DNA from: Zelonia costaricensis
Taxonomy: Eukaryota; Euglenozoa; Kinetoplastea; Trypanosomatida; Trypanosomatidae
Reading direction: 5' to 3'
Assembly (NCBI GenBank): GCA_030849075.1
Contig: JASAOO010003321.1
Coordinates: 1 to 40,983, forward strand
Length of the DNA: 40,983 nt
Part shown: in pieces, positions 16,876 through 28,000 of the stretch
Position numbering within the stretch: the stretch's first letter is position 1
Layout of the letters: each line of letters opens with the position of its first letter
Made by a program: the position numbers and the translations under genes
The notes under the pieces: generated by a model
What the model saw: the letters and a program-made list of their open reading frames with translations, nothing else
What the model was told of the DNA's origin: nothing
Databases searched by the model: none

Positions 16876-19800
16876 TCACGGCTTCTGCACCTTGCGCAGC
16901 TCCACCATCATCTTGTACTCGCTCACGTACATGCGCTTGGCGTCCAGCAGGCTCATGCCCTTCAGCTTCGACCAGGCGTCCCACTTGGCGCGGCCGGCGT
17001 AGTCGAAGATGCCGGGGCGGCTGGTGTTCACATCCCCCACGGTGGCCTGCTTGAACAGCCCGTAGAACTTCAGCTTCACCTCGTTGCTCTCCTTGTTCGC
17101 CGTCGCGGCAAAGGCGCGCTGCGCCGTGGCGAACTCCTGATCGATGGACGACACGGGCAGCGCCTTGTCCACGTGGGCCGGCGTCGCAGAGCCGGAGACG
17201 CCGCTGTCCACGTCGTTGGTGCCGTTCGGGAAGAGTACGCGGCGCAGCGCCGGCAGCGGCTCCTGCCCCGCCTCCAGCCGGTCCACCAGCGAGTGGCACA
17301 CTCGCTGCACGAGCTCGGCCGCGTCGTTGGCGTCCTCGCCGATGAGGTCGTCCGCGCTCGTGTTGTGGGGGTCGCGGGACGAGGCGGCAACGGCGGCGGC
17401 AGCAGCCCCAGCCGACGCCCCCTGGGGTGACAGGCTGCCAAGGCTGAGGGGGGCGGTATCCGTGCTGGCGTTGCTCGGCGGGTGCGGCGCGGCCTGCCGC
17501 TCCTGCGACTGCGCCACCATCTGCGAGGAGGTCCTGCTGTGGCTGAGGCTGCAGCGGTGCCCCGGCCGCTCCCGCAGCCCCGTGAAGAAGTTCGCCCACA
17601 GGAACAGCCACGCCTGCAGCCCCGTCTGCGCCTCGCTCTGCGTCGCACCCGACGGCCACGTCGAGGGTGGCGGCGGCGGTGGTGCCGTGACGGCCAGCGG
17701 CGCCGAGACCTCCGTCTCCGCCGCGGCCGGTGCCGCCGGAGTGCTCTGGCCGTGCTGCGCCCCGTGCTCGGCCCACGCCACCTCAGCGGCGGCCACGACC
17801 TGCTCCACCACGGCGTAGTACAGCAGCTCGATGCGGCTGCGGAACTTCAGGGGCGGCTGCTCGCCACCGCGCGCCGGCCCACCTCCGCCCGCGTCCCCAC
17901 TCCCGCACCCGGCGTCGAGCCAGAGCTCACGGAAGCGCTCAGCGTGGGTGCTCGGCCGGCCCAACACGTACGTGCGCAGCGGGGAGGGCCGGCCCGGCAC
18001 GTCGACCAGCAGCGTCTCCACCTTGCGCCGCAGCACCCGCAGCGTTGCCGGCTCACGCACTAGCGCAGCCGCCATGGCCCCTGAGACGAGGACGGACAGG
18101 AGGAGGCCAGAGAAGCCGCGCGGCGAGGTGAAGGCGAAGTACCCGCCCTCCTCGACGAAGTCCATGTAGTCCTCGAGCGAGCACTCCTTGGACAGGAGCT
18201 TCGTGATGGTGACGAGGTGGCCGGACCAGATCGTCGAGTCCAGCTTCTGCGCCGCCACGCGCGACTCCTGCAGCTGCCGCACCGTGGCCAGCATCAGGCG
18301 GTTCTCGTTCGAGATGCTCACGGCGCGGCGCCGGCGACCAGACCCGCTGCTCTCCTCCGCCACCTCGCGGCAGCCGATCCACACGGCAACGAAGGCGAGG
18401 TGGTGCACCTGCTGCGGTGGGCAGCTCCACCAGAACGGGGCCGGCGGCGGGGCGGCGGGGGCGTGGGCGTGGGCGTGGCGGCCGAGGCTGCTGCCCCGCG
18501 GAGTGCCCGCCGCGCTGTGCCCGCTCGCGTCGCGGCCCACGGCGATAAAGCCGCTGCCGAGGGCCGGAACGGCGGACGTGAGGAACGAGGCCGACGACTG
18601 CGGCGCCAGCAGGGCGGGGATGCTGGTGAGGTGCGGGGAGGGGGCGCTGCTGGCGAAGTTGGCAGAGATGCCCCCGCTGGAGGTCGAGGGCGCGAGCCCT
18701 GCGCCTGCCCCCGGTGCGGTGGCGCTCTCCGGCCTGCTGGCGGCGGGGTTGCTGCCGCGGTCGGTCAGGAGGGTCTGCCCCCGCAGGATGGGCGCGAGAC
18801 AGCCCTCAAAGACGTCCATGACGGTCATGAGCAGCGCCACGTCGCCGTGGTTGCACAGGCGGAAGAGGGTGTCGCCGTCGACGAGCAGCGGCGGGTGCTG
18901 CGGCTGCATGCTGAGGCTGCTGCAGTAGTCGTGCACGAGGTCGACCGCGGTCTCCGGTACGACGGGCACGGCGCACTCTCGCGCCGCGCGTGGCTGCGGG
19001 TCGTGGTGGTGGTGGGGGCGCCGCTGGGGTGGGGGTGAGGGGGGCGCGCTGCTGGTGTTGCTGCCACTCCCGCCAGTGCCGCACGAGCCTCGCGGCCGCC
19101 GCTGCAACTCGAAAACGACGCTCTGCAGCAGCGGCCGCATCGCCGTGATGATGTTGCACAACCCGTACGACTCGCCGAGGTCCTCGAAGAGGGTATCCTC
19201 CTCCTTCAGCAGGGCGTCGTTGTGCGCGCAAAGACTCTGCACCAGCGCATCGTCAGCGCCACATGCACCGGTCCCGTCGAGGGAGGATGGCAGCGCCGCG
19301 GACGCCGCCGCCGAGCCCCCTCGCACCGGACTCGGTGGGCGACTCCTGCGCACCGCCACCGAGGCGGAGAGGCGCACGCGGCCGTCGAAGTGGCCGAGCA
19401 GCACCACCGCCCCACCCAGCTCCCGCCGTACCTGACACTCGAGGATGGGCGTTGGCGGCGCCGCGGACGGCAGCCGCTCGCGCGTCTCGACGGGCGTCGA
19501 CGGCGAGGCGAGGCCGTCAGCCGCTGCTGCTGCCGCTGCACCGGCGGCGGCGGCGTCCATGACGGTGCTGGCCGTGTTGGCGATGCACGTCATGGCGGTG
19601 ACGGCGTGCTCGACGTGGAACTGCAACAGCGACTGCGCGGCAGACTTGCTCGCGGTCATGAGCGCCACGTGCAGCGGCGGCCAGAGGTCGACGGCGCAGT
19701 CCATGTCCCGCTGGGCCTCGTCAGGGATCGCACGTTGGTCGTCCAGCAGGCTGACCTCCACCAGCACGGCGCGGTAGGCCAGAGCGGCGGCTGCGTCGAT

Positions 19801-20025
19801 GCAGGCCTCCTGCACATGGCGCTGCATCGCCTGCACCCGGGCCTGCATGTAGGCGGCGCCGTCGACGGGGTCGATGCCGTCATCGTCCAGCACGCGGAAC
19901 GTCACAGGCGCGCCTTGATGCACGGCGGTGTACCAGAAATCCATCGCCGCCGCGTCGCCGTCGCCCGGCTTGCGTAGCACGGTGAGCTCCGGCTGCACGG
20001 CGGCCTTGCTGGCATCGGCGGCCAT
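16876..20025 (-). CDS. Large protein with C-terminal acyl-CoA-binding (ACBP) domain, 1049 aa
   Basis: ACBP domains bind medium- to long-chain acyl-CoA esters with high affinity and serve as cytosolic carriers or sensors. The domain occupies about residues 962-1049, the very end. FYGLFKQATVGDVNTSRPG is followed by AKWDAWSKLKGMS and DAKRMYVSEY. Tyr988, Lys992, Lys1014 and Tyr1033 fit the family's acyl-CoA-contacting positions, so binding is likely intact. The other ~960 residues match nothing I know: helical stretches (NDALLKEEDTLFEDLGESY, DTLFRLCNHGDVALLMTVMD, KLLSKECSLEDYMDFVEEGG) alternate with Ala/Ser/Pro-rich linkers. No transmembrane segment was evident. The start ATG at 20025 is the first in frame after the only nearby AG. 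The N-terminal region may be a scaffold or lipid-trafficking module; this is not shown. Confidence 0.93.
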   Translation of the reverse strand: MAADASKAAVQPELTVLRKPGDGDAAAMDFWYTAVHQGAPVTFRVLDDDGIDPVDGAAYMQARVQAMQRHVQEACIDAAAALAYRAVLVEVSLLDDQRAIPDEAQRDMDCAVDLWPPLHVALMTASKSAAQSLLQFHVEHAVTAMTCIANTASTVMDAAAAGAAAAAAADGLASPSTPVETRERLPSAAPPTPILECQVRRELGGAVVLLGHFDGRVRLSASVAVRRSRPPSPVRGGSAAASAALPSSLDGTGACGADDALVQSLCAHNDALLKEEDTLFEDLGESYGLCNIITAMRPLLQSVVFELQRRPRGSCGTGGSGSNTSSAPPSPPPQRRPHHHHDPQPRAARECAVPVVPETAVDLVHDYCSSLSMQPQHPPLLVDGDTLFRLCNHGDVALLMTVMDVFEGCLAPILRGQTLLTDRGSNPAASRPESATAPGAGAGLAPSTSSGGISANFASSAPSPHLTSIPALLAPQSSASFLTSAVPALGSGFIAVGRDASGHSAAGTPRGSSLGRHAHAHAPAAPPPAPFWWSCPPQQVHHLAFVAVWIGCREVAEESSGSGRRRRAVSISNENRLMLATVRQLQESRVAAQKLDSTIWSGHLVTITKLLSKECSLEDYMDFVEEGGYFAFTSPRGFSGLLLSVLVSGAMAAALVREPATLRVLRRKVETLLVDVPGRPSPLRTYVLGRPSTHAERFRELWLDAGCGSGDAGGGGPARGGEQPPLKFRSRIELLYYAVVEQVVAAAEVAWAEHGAQHGQSTPAAPAAAETEVSAPLAVTAPPPPPPSTWPSGATQSEAQTGLQAWLFLWANFFTGLRERPGHRCSLSHSRTSSQMVAQSQERQAAPHPPSNASTDTAPLSLGSLSPQGASAGAAAAAVAASSRDPHNTSADDLIGEDANDAAELVQRVCHSLVDRLEAGQEPLPALRRVLFPNGTNDVDSGVSGSATPAHVDKALPVSSIDQEFATAQRAFAATANKESNEVKLKFYGLFKQATVGDVNTSRPGIFDYAGRAKWDAWSKLKGMSLLDAKRMYVSEYKMMVELRKVQKP

Positions 20026-20099
20026 GGACGCCGTGAGAGTCGAGGGCGGAGAAGGCGTGGGGTGGTTTGGGGTGGGGGGGGTGGGGGCGGAGGCAGAAA

Positions 20100-20101
20100 C
20101 T
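20100..20101 (-). promoter_or_regulatory. Putative spliced-leader acceptor AG for the ACBP-domain gene
   Basis: The minus strand reads GTTTTTTGCTCGTGTTTCTCAG with the AG at 20101-20100. No AG exists between this site and the ATG at 20025, so the acceptor must be here or upstream. The 74-nt leader is C-rich and has no ATG. Confidence 0.55.
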
Positions 20102-20454
20102 GAGAAACACGAGCAAAAAACTCTGGAGCGATGCGCCCTCGCTGACGCGAGAACCTTGAGAAGGTTGATGGGAGCTTCTGGACGCTAGATGGGGGAAGGG
20201 GGAGGGGCGGGGGTGTGTCTGTGGGAGAGAGAGAGAGCGACTCGTGGAGGCAGCCACCACTCGACGAGGCAGCAACAAGGGTCGAGCGGGTTTAGCGTCG
20301 AAGGAAAATTTCCCTCTGTCACGGCAGTGAGATGCTGGCGTTGGTGGGTGGTGGAGGTGGTGGGGGTGCACAGGGCAACGGACGCACCAGGAGAAGGCAA
20401 AGCGGCAGCGGCACTACGCGCTGCAGGGAAGGACGTGCAGTATCAGACACGACC

Positions 20455-20518
20455 ACGCACACGCACACACGAACACACGCACACGCACACACACGCACAC
20501 ACACGCACACACACACAG
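20455..20518. repeat. Long imperfect (CA)n microsatellite
   Basis: The longest dinucleotide tract in the window, CA on the plus strand with regular single-G interruptions (CACG), so UG-rich in the transcript. It lies about 430 nt upstream of the ACBP-domain start codon. Confidence 0.9.
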
Positions 20519-21353
20519 CTTCGCAGAAGAAGCAGAGAAGCGGAACGCACCAATAGTGAAGTACGAAGGGGGAGGGGGAAGCCAAAGGGGTGGAGGCTGT
20601 GTGGGCGCTCGAAAGGGTGATGATGGCGGTGCTGATGACTTGCGAACGTGTTCAAACGAGGTGAAGCTGCGAGGATGGCCACACCGAGATCAGAGAGGGG
20701 AGGGGTGGTGGTGGTGGTGAAAGTAATGAGTAGAGTCTGAGCAATACAAACGATATCAAAAAGGACAGTTGGACGATAGGTGCCCTGGGGTTGCGTGGCC
20801 GTTCACCTGCTTGGTGTGCTCGCACCGAGCGGCTGCTCTCACGCGAAGACACCAGCTCGCGGTGCCGGCGCTTTTACCTTGCGTGTCTCTGCTTTTTTGT
20901 GTGTGCATGTTTGTGTGTGTAGAGCGACGGCGGTGGTATCGCTGACGGACATACACGCCTGCGCCTGGGCGAGGTCCCCCCGTGTTGTTGCTACTTCTTT
21001 CCTCGTCGTCCGTGACCGTGGCGCGCAGCCACGCCGATGGGGTGTCCATCGCCCCCACCTGCACCTCGCCAGGGCGCCGCCGGGTGGGCCAAGCAGGAAC
21101 GCGCAACCAGTGTCCATGTAGGCAGCACCTCCATCGCACACACAAACACAAACGCACACACACACTGGTGCTGATACTCACTAAGCGAAGTGCTGGCAGC
21201 GGAATAATGTGGCGTGGTCGCCAAGTCAATGAGTTGGAGGGCGCCGCCGCATTAGGCAGGCCCGGCTGCTGTAGCTGCTGCTGACGCCACTGCCGATGGC
21301 AGTGACGTGTTGATGTCTATCGAGACAGCACGGTGGTGTCTTCTCGCACGCAG

Positions 21354-21378
21354 ATGTGTGTGTGTGTGTGTTTGTGTG
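21354..21378. repeat. (GT)n microsatellite
   Basis: GT repeat on the plus strand with one extra T, in the probable 3' UTR of the giant gene, followed by a 9-G run near 21405. Confidence 0.85.
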
Positions 21379-21768
21379 AGGTAGTGCAGGCGTCAAAGCC
21401 CAAAGGGGGGGGGGCGAAGAGAAGCACTTGGATTGTGGTCTGCCCATCCACGCCCTCCCCTCCCCGCCCCCCTCCCCCCTGCCTCGATGAGGACAGCCTA
21501 AGCCACCTCGATGCTCAAGACGGAGGTGGGCATCTTGCCTGTGCGGAGGGGGAGGTTGAAGCGGCGATGCCGGCGAGACGCATTTAGCCGTTGATGGAAA
21601 GCAAGCGGGTCGAGAGAGGCGTAAGTGGAAGGAGGAGGGGCAGTGGAGACCGGCTGCGAGGGAGCGTTCCACTTGGAGGCCCTTTTCAACGGGCAGTGGG
21701 GGCGTGCGACAGGCAGGGGGCGTCCGCCCGCCTTGCCCTTCTCCTGAGAAGACCCAGCTCCATGCAGG

Positions 21769-21806
21769 TTTGTGCGTGTGTATGCATGTGTGTGTGGTTG
21801 CGTGTT
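21769..21806. repeat. Imperfect (GT)n microsatellite
   Basis: GT-rich run on the plus strand with A and C interruptions, about 210 nt after the giant gene's stop codon; CA-rich in the transcript. Confidence 0.8.
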
Positions 21807-22014
21807 GTACATGCAAAGGTATGCGACATGTTTGTGCGTGTGTACAGGAGCGATGGACCAGCACAACGCTGGCCGTCCCGTTCCATGCGAAGTGGAAGAC
21901 GAGAGCTGGGGGCGGGGGGAGGAGGGGGGGGAGGGAGGCGGCGGCGTGGACGTCCCTTCGGCATCCATGTCCACCCTTCTGTTTGGGTGACGCGGCGCAG
22001 GACCGGACCACCCC

Positions 22015-25000
22015 TCACGCGGTTTTGGGCGGTGACTGCCGCTGCTGCTCCTCCGCGACGTAGCACGCGATGCGCTGCATCCACTCGTGCAGGCCGGGGC
22101 AGTAGAAGCGTAGCGACGTCGTGCCGCCGCTCTCGATCGCATGCTCGCTGCCACCGTCGTCCTCGCTGCCACCGCCAGCGCCGTGGTGGGGGTCGCCGGA
22201 CTTGCCAGGCACCGCCAGCGCCGCCGACCCGCCGAGCCACTCCTCCAGGAACGACACGACATCGCTGGAGAGGGCGCAGCGCGGCAGCAGCCGCTGCACG
22301 TCGGCCTCGATGCGCACCTCGTCCAGCATCGTCTCCGCCGCCGAGGGGCACAGCGACGACGCCCACGCGGCACTGACGACCGTCTCGAGCAGCTCCATGA
22401 GGAGGTTCGACTTGGCCTCGTCCAGCTCCTCCTCCAGCTGCTGCAGCCGCCCCTGCCGCTCCGCCAGCAGCCGCGCCCGGGCGGCGTCGGCGAGGTCGTC
22501 CTGCGTCACGTGCGCCCTCGCGAGGTCGACGTTGCCGCCTCCGCCGCCGCGACCCGCAGGCCCGCTGATGCGGCCAGCTCCCTTCCGCTGGGGCCCCGAT
22601 ACCGACGCCCCCGCGGCGTTCCCACCGCTGGCCGCCGCCCCGCCGCCGGCAGTCGCGGGGCTTGCCGCCGCAGACCCACTGCTGCTCGACCCGCCACGCA
22701 TGATGCCGTCAGCGGCGGACGTGCTGCTCAGGCCTGCGATGCCGCCAAGGCCGGACGCTGCCCCCAGTGCGCCCGGGAGGCCCCCCGCCGCGCCGCCGCC
22801 ACCCGCCTGCAGACGAGAGCGCAGGGCCGACTGCGCCTGAGCAACGGCGGCGGCGAGGGCAGAGCGGGCCGCCACAGCGTTGCCGGCGGTGGACTCGCCG
22901 TCAGCGCTGCTGGCGACCGCGCCGGAGAGTGTGATGACGGCCGCCGCCGCCGCCGTCGAGCTCGAGTTGATCGATGGACTGCTGTGGTCGTCTTTACGCT
23001 TGCCGGTGTGGCTCTCCGCGCCAGGCCCCACCGCTGCCGCAGCGGGGCTGATGTTTCCCGCAGCGCCCCCGTCCTCGCCGCGCTTCGCGCCGTTGCCGCC
23101 GACCGCATTGCTCGCTGTGTTGAGGCCGAGCCCACCCTCCTCCGCCTCGACGCGGCGCATGCACGTCCGCACCGCGCGGAGGTGGCGCCGCAGCGTGCGC
23201 AGCGCCGCACCGGAGATCTCGAGCGACACGCACGCCCACCGCAGCGCTGGGGGGTCGCAGAGGGCCGCAGCGGCACCGGCCGCCGCCCCGCTGCCGTCGC
23301 CCTTGTGGAAGTGGTGGTGTCCGCCGCCGCCAGCGCCCGCCGAGCCCGCGGCCGAGCCACCACCGCCGGCGCCGCTGCCGCTGGCGTTCCCGTTGAAGCT
23401 GCTTCGGCGCACCAGCTTGCGGGCTGCCTTGCCGACCGTCGCGATAGGGACGAGGGACGGGCGGCCGTGTCGGCCATTCCCGCCGCCGTCCGCCCCCGCG
23501 GCGCTGCTGCCCGCCTCCAGCCGGGCCGCCTCGCGTGCCTGTGTGAGCAGCGCCTGCTGCTGCTGCTGGTGGCACTGGATGGCGTCGTAGAAGGCCCAGT
23601 TCGTGGACGGCACGACCGCCGCCGCCCGGCCCCCGGCGCTGGTGCTCGAGGGCGGCAGCGGCGGCCACCACGCGCCTGTGCTGCGCTCGGGTGCGGTGGG
23701 GTTGTGCACCACGAACTGACCCGACTGCCCACTCGTGCGACGTCCGTGTGCACCACCGCTACCGGCACCGGCGGCCCCACCTGCGCCCCCGCCGCTGCCG
23801 CCCCCACCGGTGAAGAGCCGCGACGTGCCACGCGTCCGCGAGGCCGCGCCGCCCGAGGCGGCGGTGGAGGGGACACCAGACGTCGAGACCCCGACGCCGC
23901 TGCCCGACGCGCCCACGCCCAGCCCACCGTGCCCTAGCGGGCCGCCGCCGCCCATACCGTCGGCACTGCTTCCGGCCGCGGCGAGGACCTGGGCCGGCGG
24001 CAGGAGGCTGCACGACTCTAGCGAGGACACGATGGTGGTGGGGGAGAGGGTCGGGGCCGACGCCGCCCCCTCCGAGTCCTGCAGCGGCGACACGGACAGG
24101 TACAGCTGCCAGCGCGCCTCCTTCACCGGCGCCTGGACCACGCCGCGGCGGCTGCCACCCTCCGAGGCGGCAGCGCCCCCACCGCTCACACCGGGAACAC
24201 ACACGGCGGCGGCGGCCACGGAGTTGTACAGCGGCGCCCCAAGTGCGTCGGTGCCGAGAGCGGAGAAGAGGCCAGCCGGCACTGATGCGAGCAGCACCGG
24301 CGGTGCCAGAGCCCCCCACACGTCGCTCTCCGTGAACAGCGAACCCGACGCCCCAGTCGCGGCCACTGCGTTCGCGTTGCTTGGCCCCGATGTGGCGGAC
24401 GCCCCGGCCCCTCCACCGGCGCGACGCTGGTGGCCCCCGCTGCCGCCGCGCCGCGTGGACTGCTGCTGCTGCTGCTGCATAAGCTGGTTCGCGAGCACGC
24501 CACCAACACTCTCCAGCAGCGCCTGCCGCTCCTTGTCGCGGTAGCACAAGTACGTGCAGTTGGCCGGGGTGGAGAGGCGCTGCAGGTGGCGCGTGAGCAG
24601 CTGCTGGGCCACGTCGTGCTCGAGCGCGTCCGTCACGGGCGTCAGCGCCCGCGCGGCGGCGGCCTCGTCGCAGAGGGTGGCGTACGTCAGCGCCATCGTC
24701 GGCACGCTGAGGTGGGCGGGTGGGGCCACCGGCAGCGCGTTGGCGGCCCCAGTGTTCGTCCCACTCAGTCGCTTGCCGCCGCCCGCGGCCCGCTCCGGGT
24801 CCGCACCTGCGCCGCCCGACAGCTGCTGCTGCTGCTGCTGCGCGACGGCGGTGGTATAGAACGCGTTGGCGAGCACGTCAGCCACGCCGCCACCGGCGGT
24901 CGACGCGGTGTTGCCACCGGCAGCCGCGCCACGCGTCAGGCGACCCACCGTCTCCTGCGTGCGCAGCAGCGCGGCCCAGAGGGACTCGGGCCACACCGCC

Positions 25001-28000
25001 GCCCCCGCCCCCTTGCCACCCGGCCCACCCGCCGCGTCGCTGATCGCGTGAGCCGCGGCGCCGACGCGGGGGTCGGTGGCGTAGCCGCGGAGGCTGTCGG
25101 CGCCGATGCGGACGCGGCGCTCCATGTCGGACACGATGCCGGCCAGCAGCGCGCACGCCGCCGCGATGCTCTCGAGCTGCGAGATGAAGTCCGCCTCGAC
25201 AGAGAGGCCGATGGGGAGGGGCGACAACGACGAGGTCGGACGCTGCCGCGACCGCTGGACGCGCACCAGGGTTGAGATGACGCGCGTGAGGTGGAGCAGC
25301 ACGACACGCACGTGTGCGTGCCGCTGCACGGGAAGCTCCACACACCACTGCAGGACGCTCAGGAGGTGGTCGCAGACGTCCCGCACGGGGACGGGCAGCG
25401 CCTGCAACGCGTCCTCGCGCGTGGCCAGCAGCTGCGGTGTGCCCACGACGGACTCCCGCTTCATGCGACCCATAGCTTCGATCTCCTCCTCCTCCTGGGC
25501 GCGTGTCATGGCGACGAGCTGCGCGCACACCTCCCGCACCCGGGCCTGGACAACGCAGAGCTGCGTCTCCAGCCAGCAGCTGGCGTGGGCGGCGGCGCAG
25601 TACTGCGGGCTCACCACCTCCAGCGCCTGCACCAGGCACGCGGGCCCGCTGTTCGACGCCGACGCCTCGGCGCCCGAGCCGCCCCTTCCACGGACGTCTG
25701 CCGCCGCCGCCGCCCCCTCGCCGTCGTTTCCACGGGCCGGCAGCGGGGCCGGCGTTGCCGGTGGCCGCTCCATGGCGTAGACATTCATGCTGTCGTGCAC
25801 CCGCCACAGCGTCGGTGTGGTTGCGCAGCGTGAGAGCGTCAGGGCGGGCAGGATCGAGTGCGCCGTCGGGGACATCAGCGCGTAGTGCTGTGCCTGGTAG
25901 CGCGAACGGAGCGGACTGGTCGTTGACGTCGACGAGGCCACCGTGGTGCTTGTGGCTGAGGCCATGAGCTGCCACGGCAATACGCCGTGCTCTGCGACGG
26001 CAAGCCGCACCAGCTGCGCTAGAATTGCCCGTGATGACGCGGCGTCGAGGGGCAGCTCGGGCTGCGCGTGCTTCTGCCGGCGCCACCACCGCATCGCCGC
26101 CGCTGCGACACACGCCCCGTCGGACATGCCCATCGGGGGCGGCGCGTCGACCAACTCGGCTGACACCTGCGGCGACGACGTCGCCTGCTGCTGGAGCTCA
26201 AGCAGCTTGGCCACCTCCGTGGCCTCGCGCAGCCTACCCAGCTGCAGCAGTGCGTAGAGGCGGTATTGCTGGAAGACGGTCCAGCACCCCCCGTCAGGCC
26301 ACGTGACGCGTGCGCCGCTGAGCTCCCCCTCCGTCACATCGTCGCTGCCGCCGCTGGCCGCCGTGGGGCCCTTCACGCCGCCCACACCGAAGGCCGCGCA
26401 CAGCGGCAGGGCCTGCCCGCTGGCAGCCTCCTCGAGGCGCGTGAACTGCCGCAGGTGGCAGTAGCAGCGGCACAGGAGCAGCCACACGGCCACCCAGTGA
26501 TCGAAGAGGGAGAGCGGCGGCGCTAGCGCGTGGGTCGCGCCCTCGAAGCCGACACCGCGCAGCAGCGTGTGCGGGCCCGTCACCGACAGGGTCGGCGACG
26601 GTAGAGATGGTGCTGCTGCTGTTGCGGCTGCGGACGGCGTCGTAGCGGACAAGGCCGCACGTGAAGGCGCACTCCCTGTGGTCGCCAACATCGTGCCCCC
26701 TGCTGCGGTGGAGGTGGATGGGGAGGGAGCGGCGGCGGGGGCGGAGAGAGCGAGGCGCTGGGCTGCGGAGTTGTACTCCGCAACCGCTGCCGTCAGCCAG
26801 CGCGCACACGCGGTGTACTGACCCTGCGCGGCGAGCAGCTCGGCCGTCAGCAGCACCGCACGCTGCCGCATCGCGCCGAGGGTGGCCAGCCACGCCCCGC
26901 ACGGGGTCCCCGCCACAGCATTGAGGCCGCCGCTGCTGCCGGTGCCGTCCTTGCGCTTCGCCCCGTCGCCGGACGCCGATGTGGCGCTCGAGACGCGCAC
27001 CACCGCTGCCGCCATCGCCGCCTTGGCAGACGCGCCGCCCGCTGCGGTGGACCGCTTGGACGCTGCGCCGGCCGCCCCGCCGCCGCCAGCCGCCTTGGCA
27101 GACGCGCCGCCCGCTGCGCCGCCGCCACCGCCAGCGACTCCGCCGGCACCGCCCTCCCCGCCGGCAGCCGCCGCGGGCTGCCCAGTGAAGATGAAGAAGA
27201 CGTCAGCGCTGCAGAGGGACTGCAGCAGCGCCGCGGCGTATCGGCACGCCTCCGTGCACGCGTTGGCTGGCCGCTCGACGCGGCTGCTGCCGCCCCCCAA
27301 AGCGAGGAGCAGGCCCCGCGAGCCGCTCGCACTGCCGCTGCGCTGCGGCGACGCCGCCGAGGTGCCCAGTGCGCCTGGCGCGGCCTGAAGCGACGCGCGC
27401 TGCCGACCACCACCACCACCGCCGGTCGCTGTCGCTGTGCTCAGGGGCCCGGCTCCGACGTTGAGGTTCGCGCTGATCGCCTGCACCGGCACTGCCGCTC
27501 CCGTCCCCGTCCCCGCGGCGAAGAGGTGCGGGGCGGCCGCGCACGATGCAGCGGCTCTGGCGAGTGCCGATGACGGGGTGAGCAGAAAGATCGGGTCGCA
27601 CGTGGCGAGGCGCACGAGCACCTCCGCCATGGCGAGGAGCAGCCGGCGGGTGAGGCAGGCACCGTAGCGCTCCTCCATCGCCGCAGAGGCGAGGACGCCG
27701 GTGGTGAGGGGCATGGGGGTGCCGGCTGCGGCTGCGGCGCCGGCCCCTGCAGTCCCACCCGCGCCGCCCGTCGTCGCCGCTGTTGCCGTAGCGGTGCCGG
27801 ACGCCGCCGACGCGTTCACGCCGCCGCTGCCGCCGCCACCGGTGGCTGCATCGGCGATGGCGGCGGCGAGTCCGAGGTTGTAGTGCCGGCTGAGCGTGTC
27901 GGCCGCCACACCGGGCAGGCACGCGACAACAAACGCGCGCACCGCGGCGAAGTTGTGGGGCGACGTGGGCGCCTCCTCGTCGCGGTAGAACGCCAACAGC

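Larger units (their letters stand above)
20026..22014. other. Intergenic spacer (3' UTR of the giant gene / 5' leader of the ACBP-domain gene)
   Basis: Nearly 2 kb without a convincing gene. It holds a 60-bp CA repeat (20455-20518), further GT/CA patches (20898-20921, 21136-21165, 21354-21378, 21769-21806), purine tracts (20189-20240, 20565-20580, 20695-20720, 21905-21935) and a higher-complexity block at about 20940-21120, noted separately as a possible ORF remnant. Confidence 0.7.

Noticed and set aside
21288..21304. Perfect 7-bp stem, 3-nt loop hairpin (CACTGCC/GGCAGTG) in a 3' UTR
   Set aside because: Same reason: size is within chance expectation and nothing around it supports a function.
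21226..22011. 261-codon minus-strand open frame after the giant gene
   Set aside because: His/Thr/Pro-rich translation of CA repeats and purine tracts; it has no ATG context or domain-like stretch.
22141..23937. 598-codon plus-strand open frame
   Set aside because: Antisense shadow of the giant gene's 3' part, made of Arg/Ala/Gly with no domain-like content.
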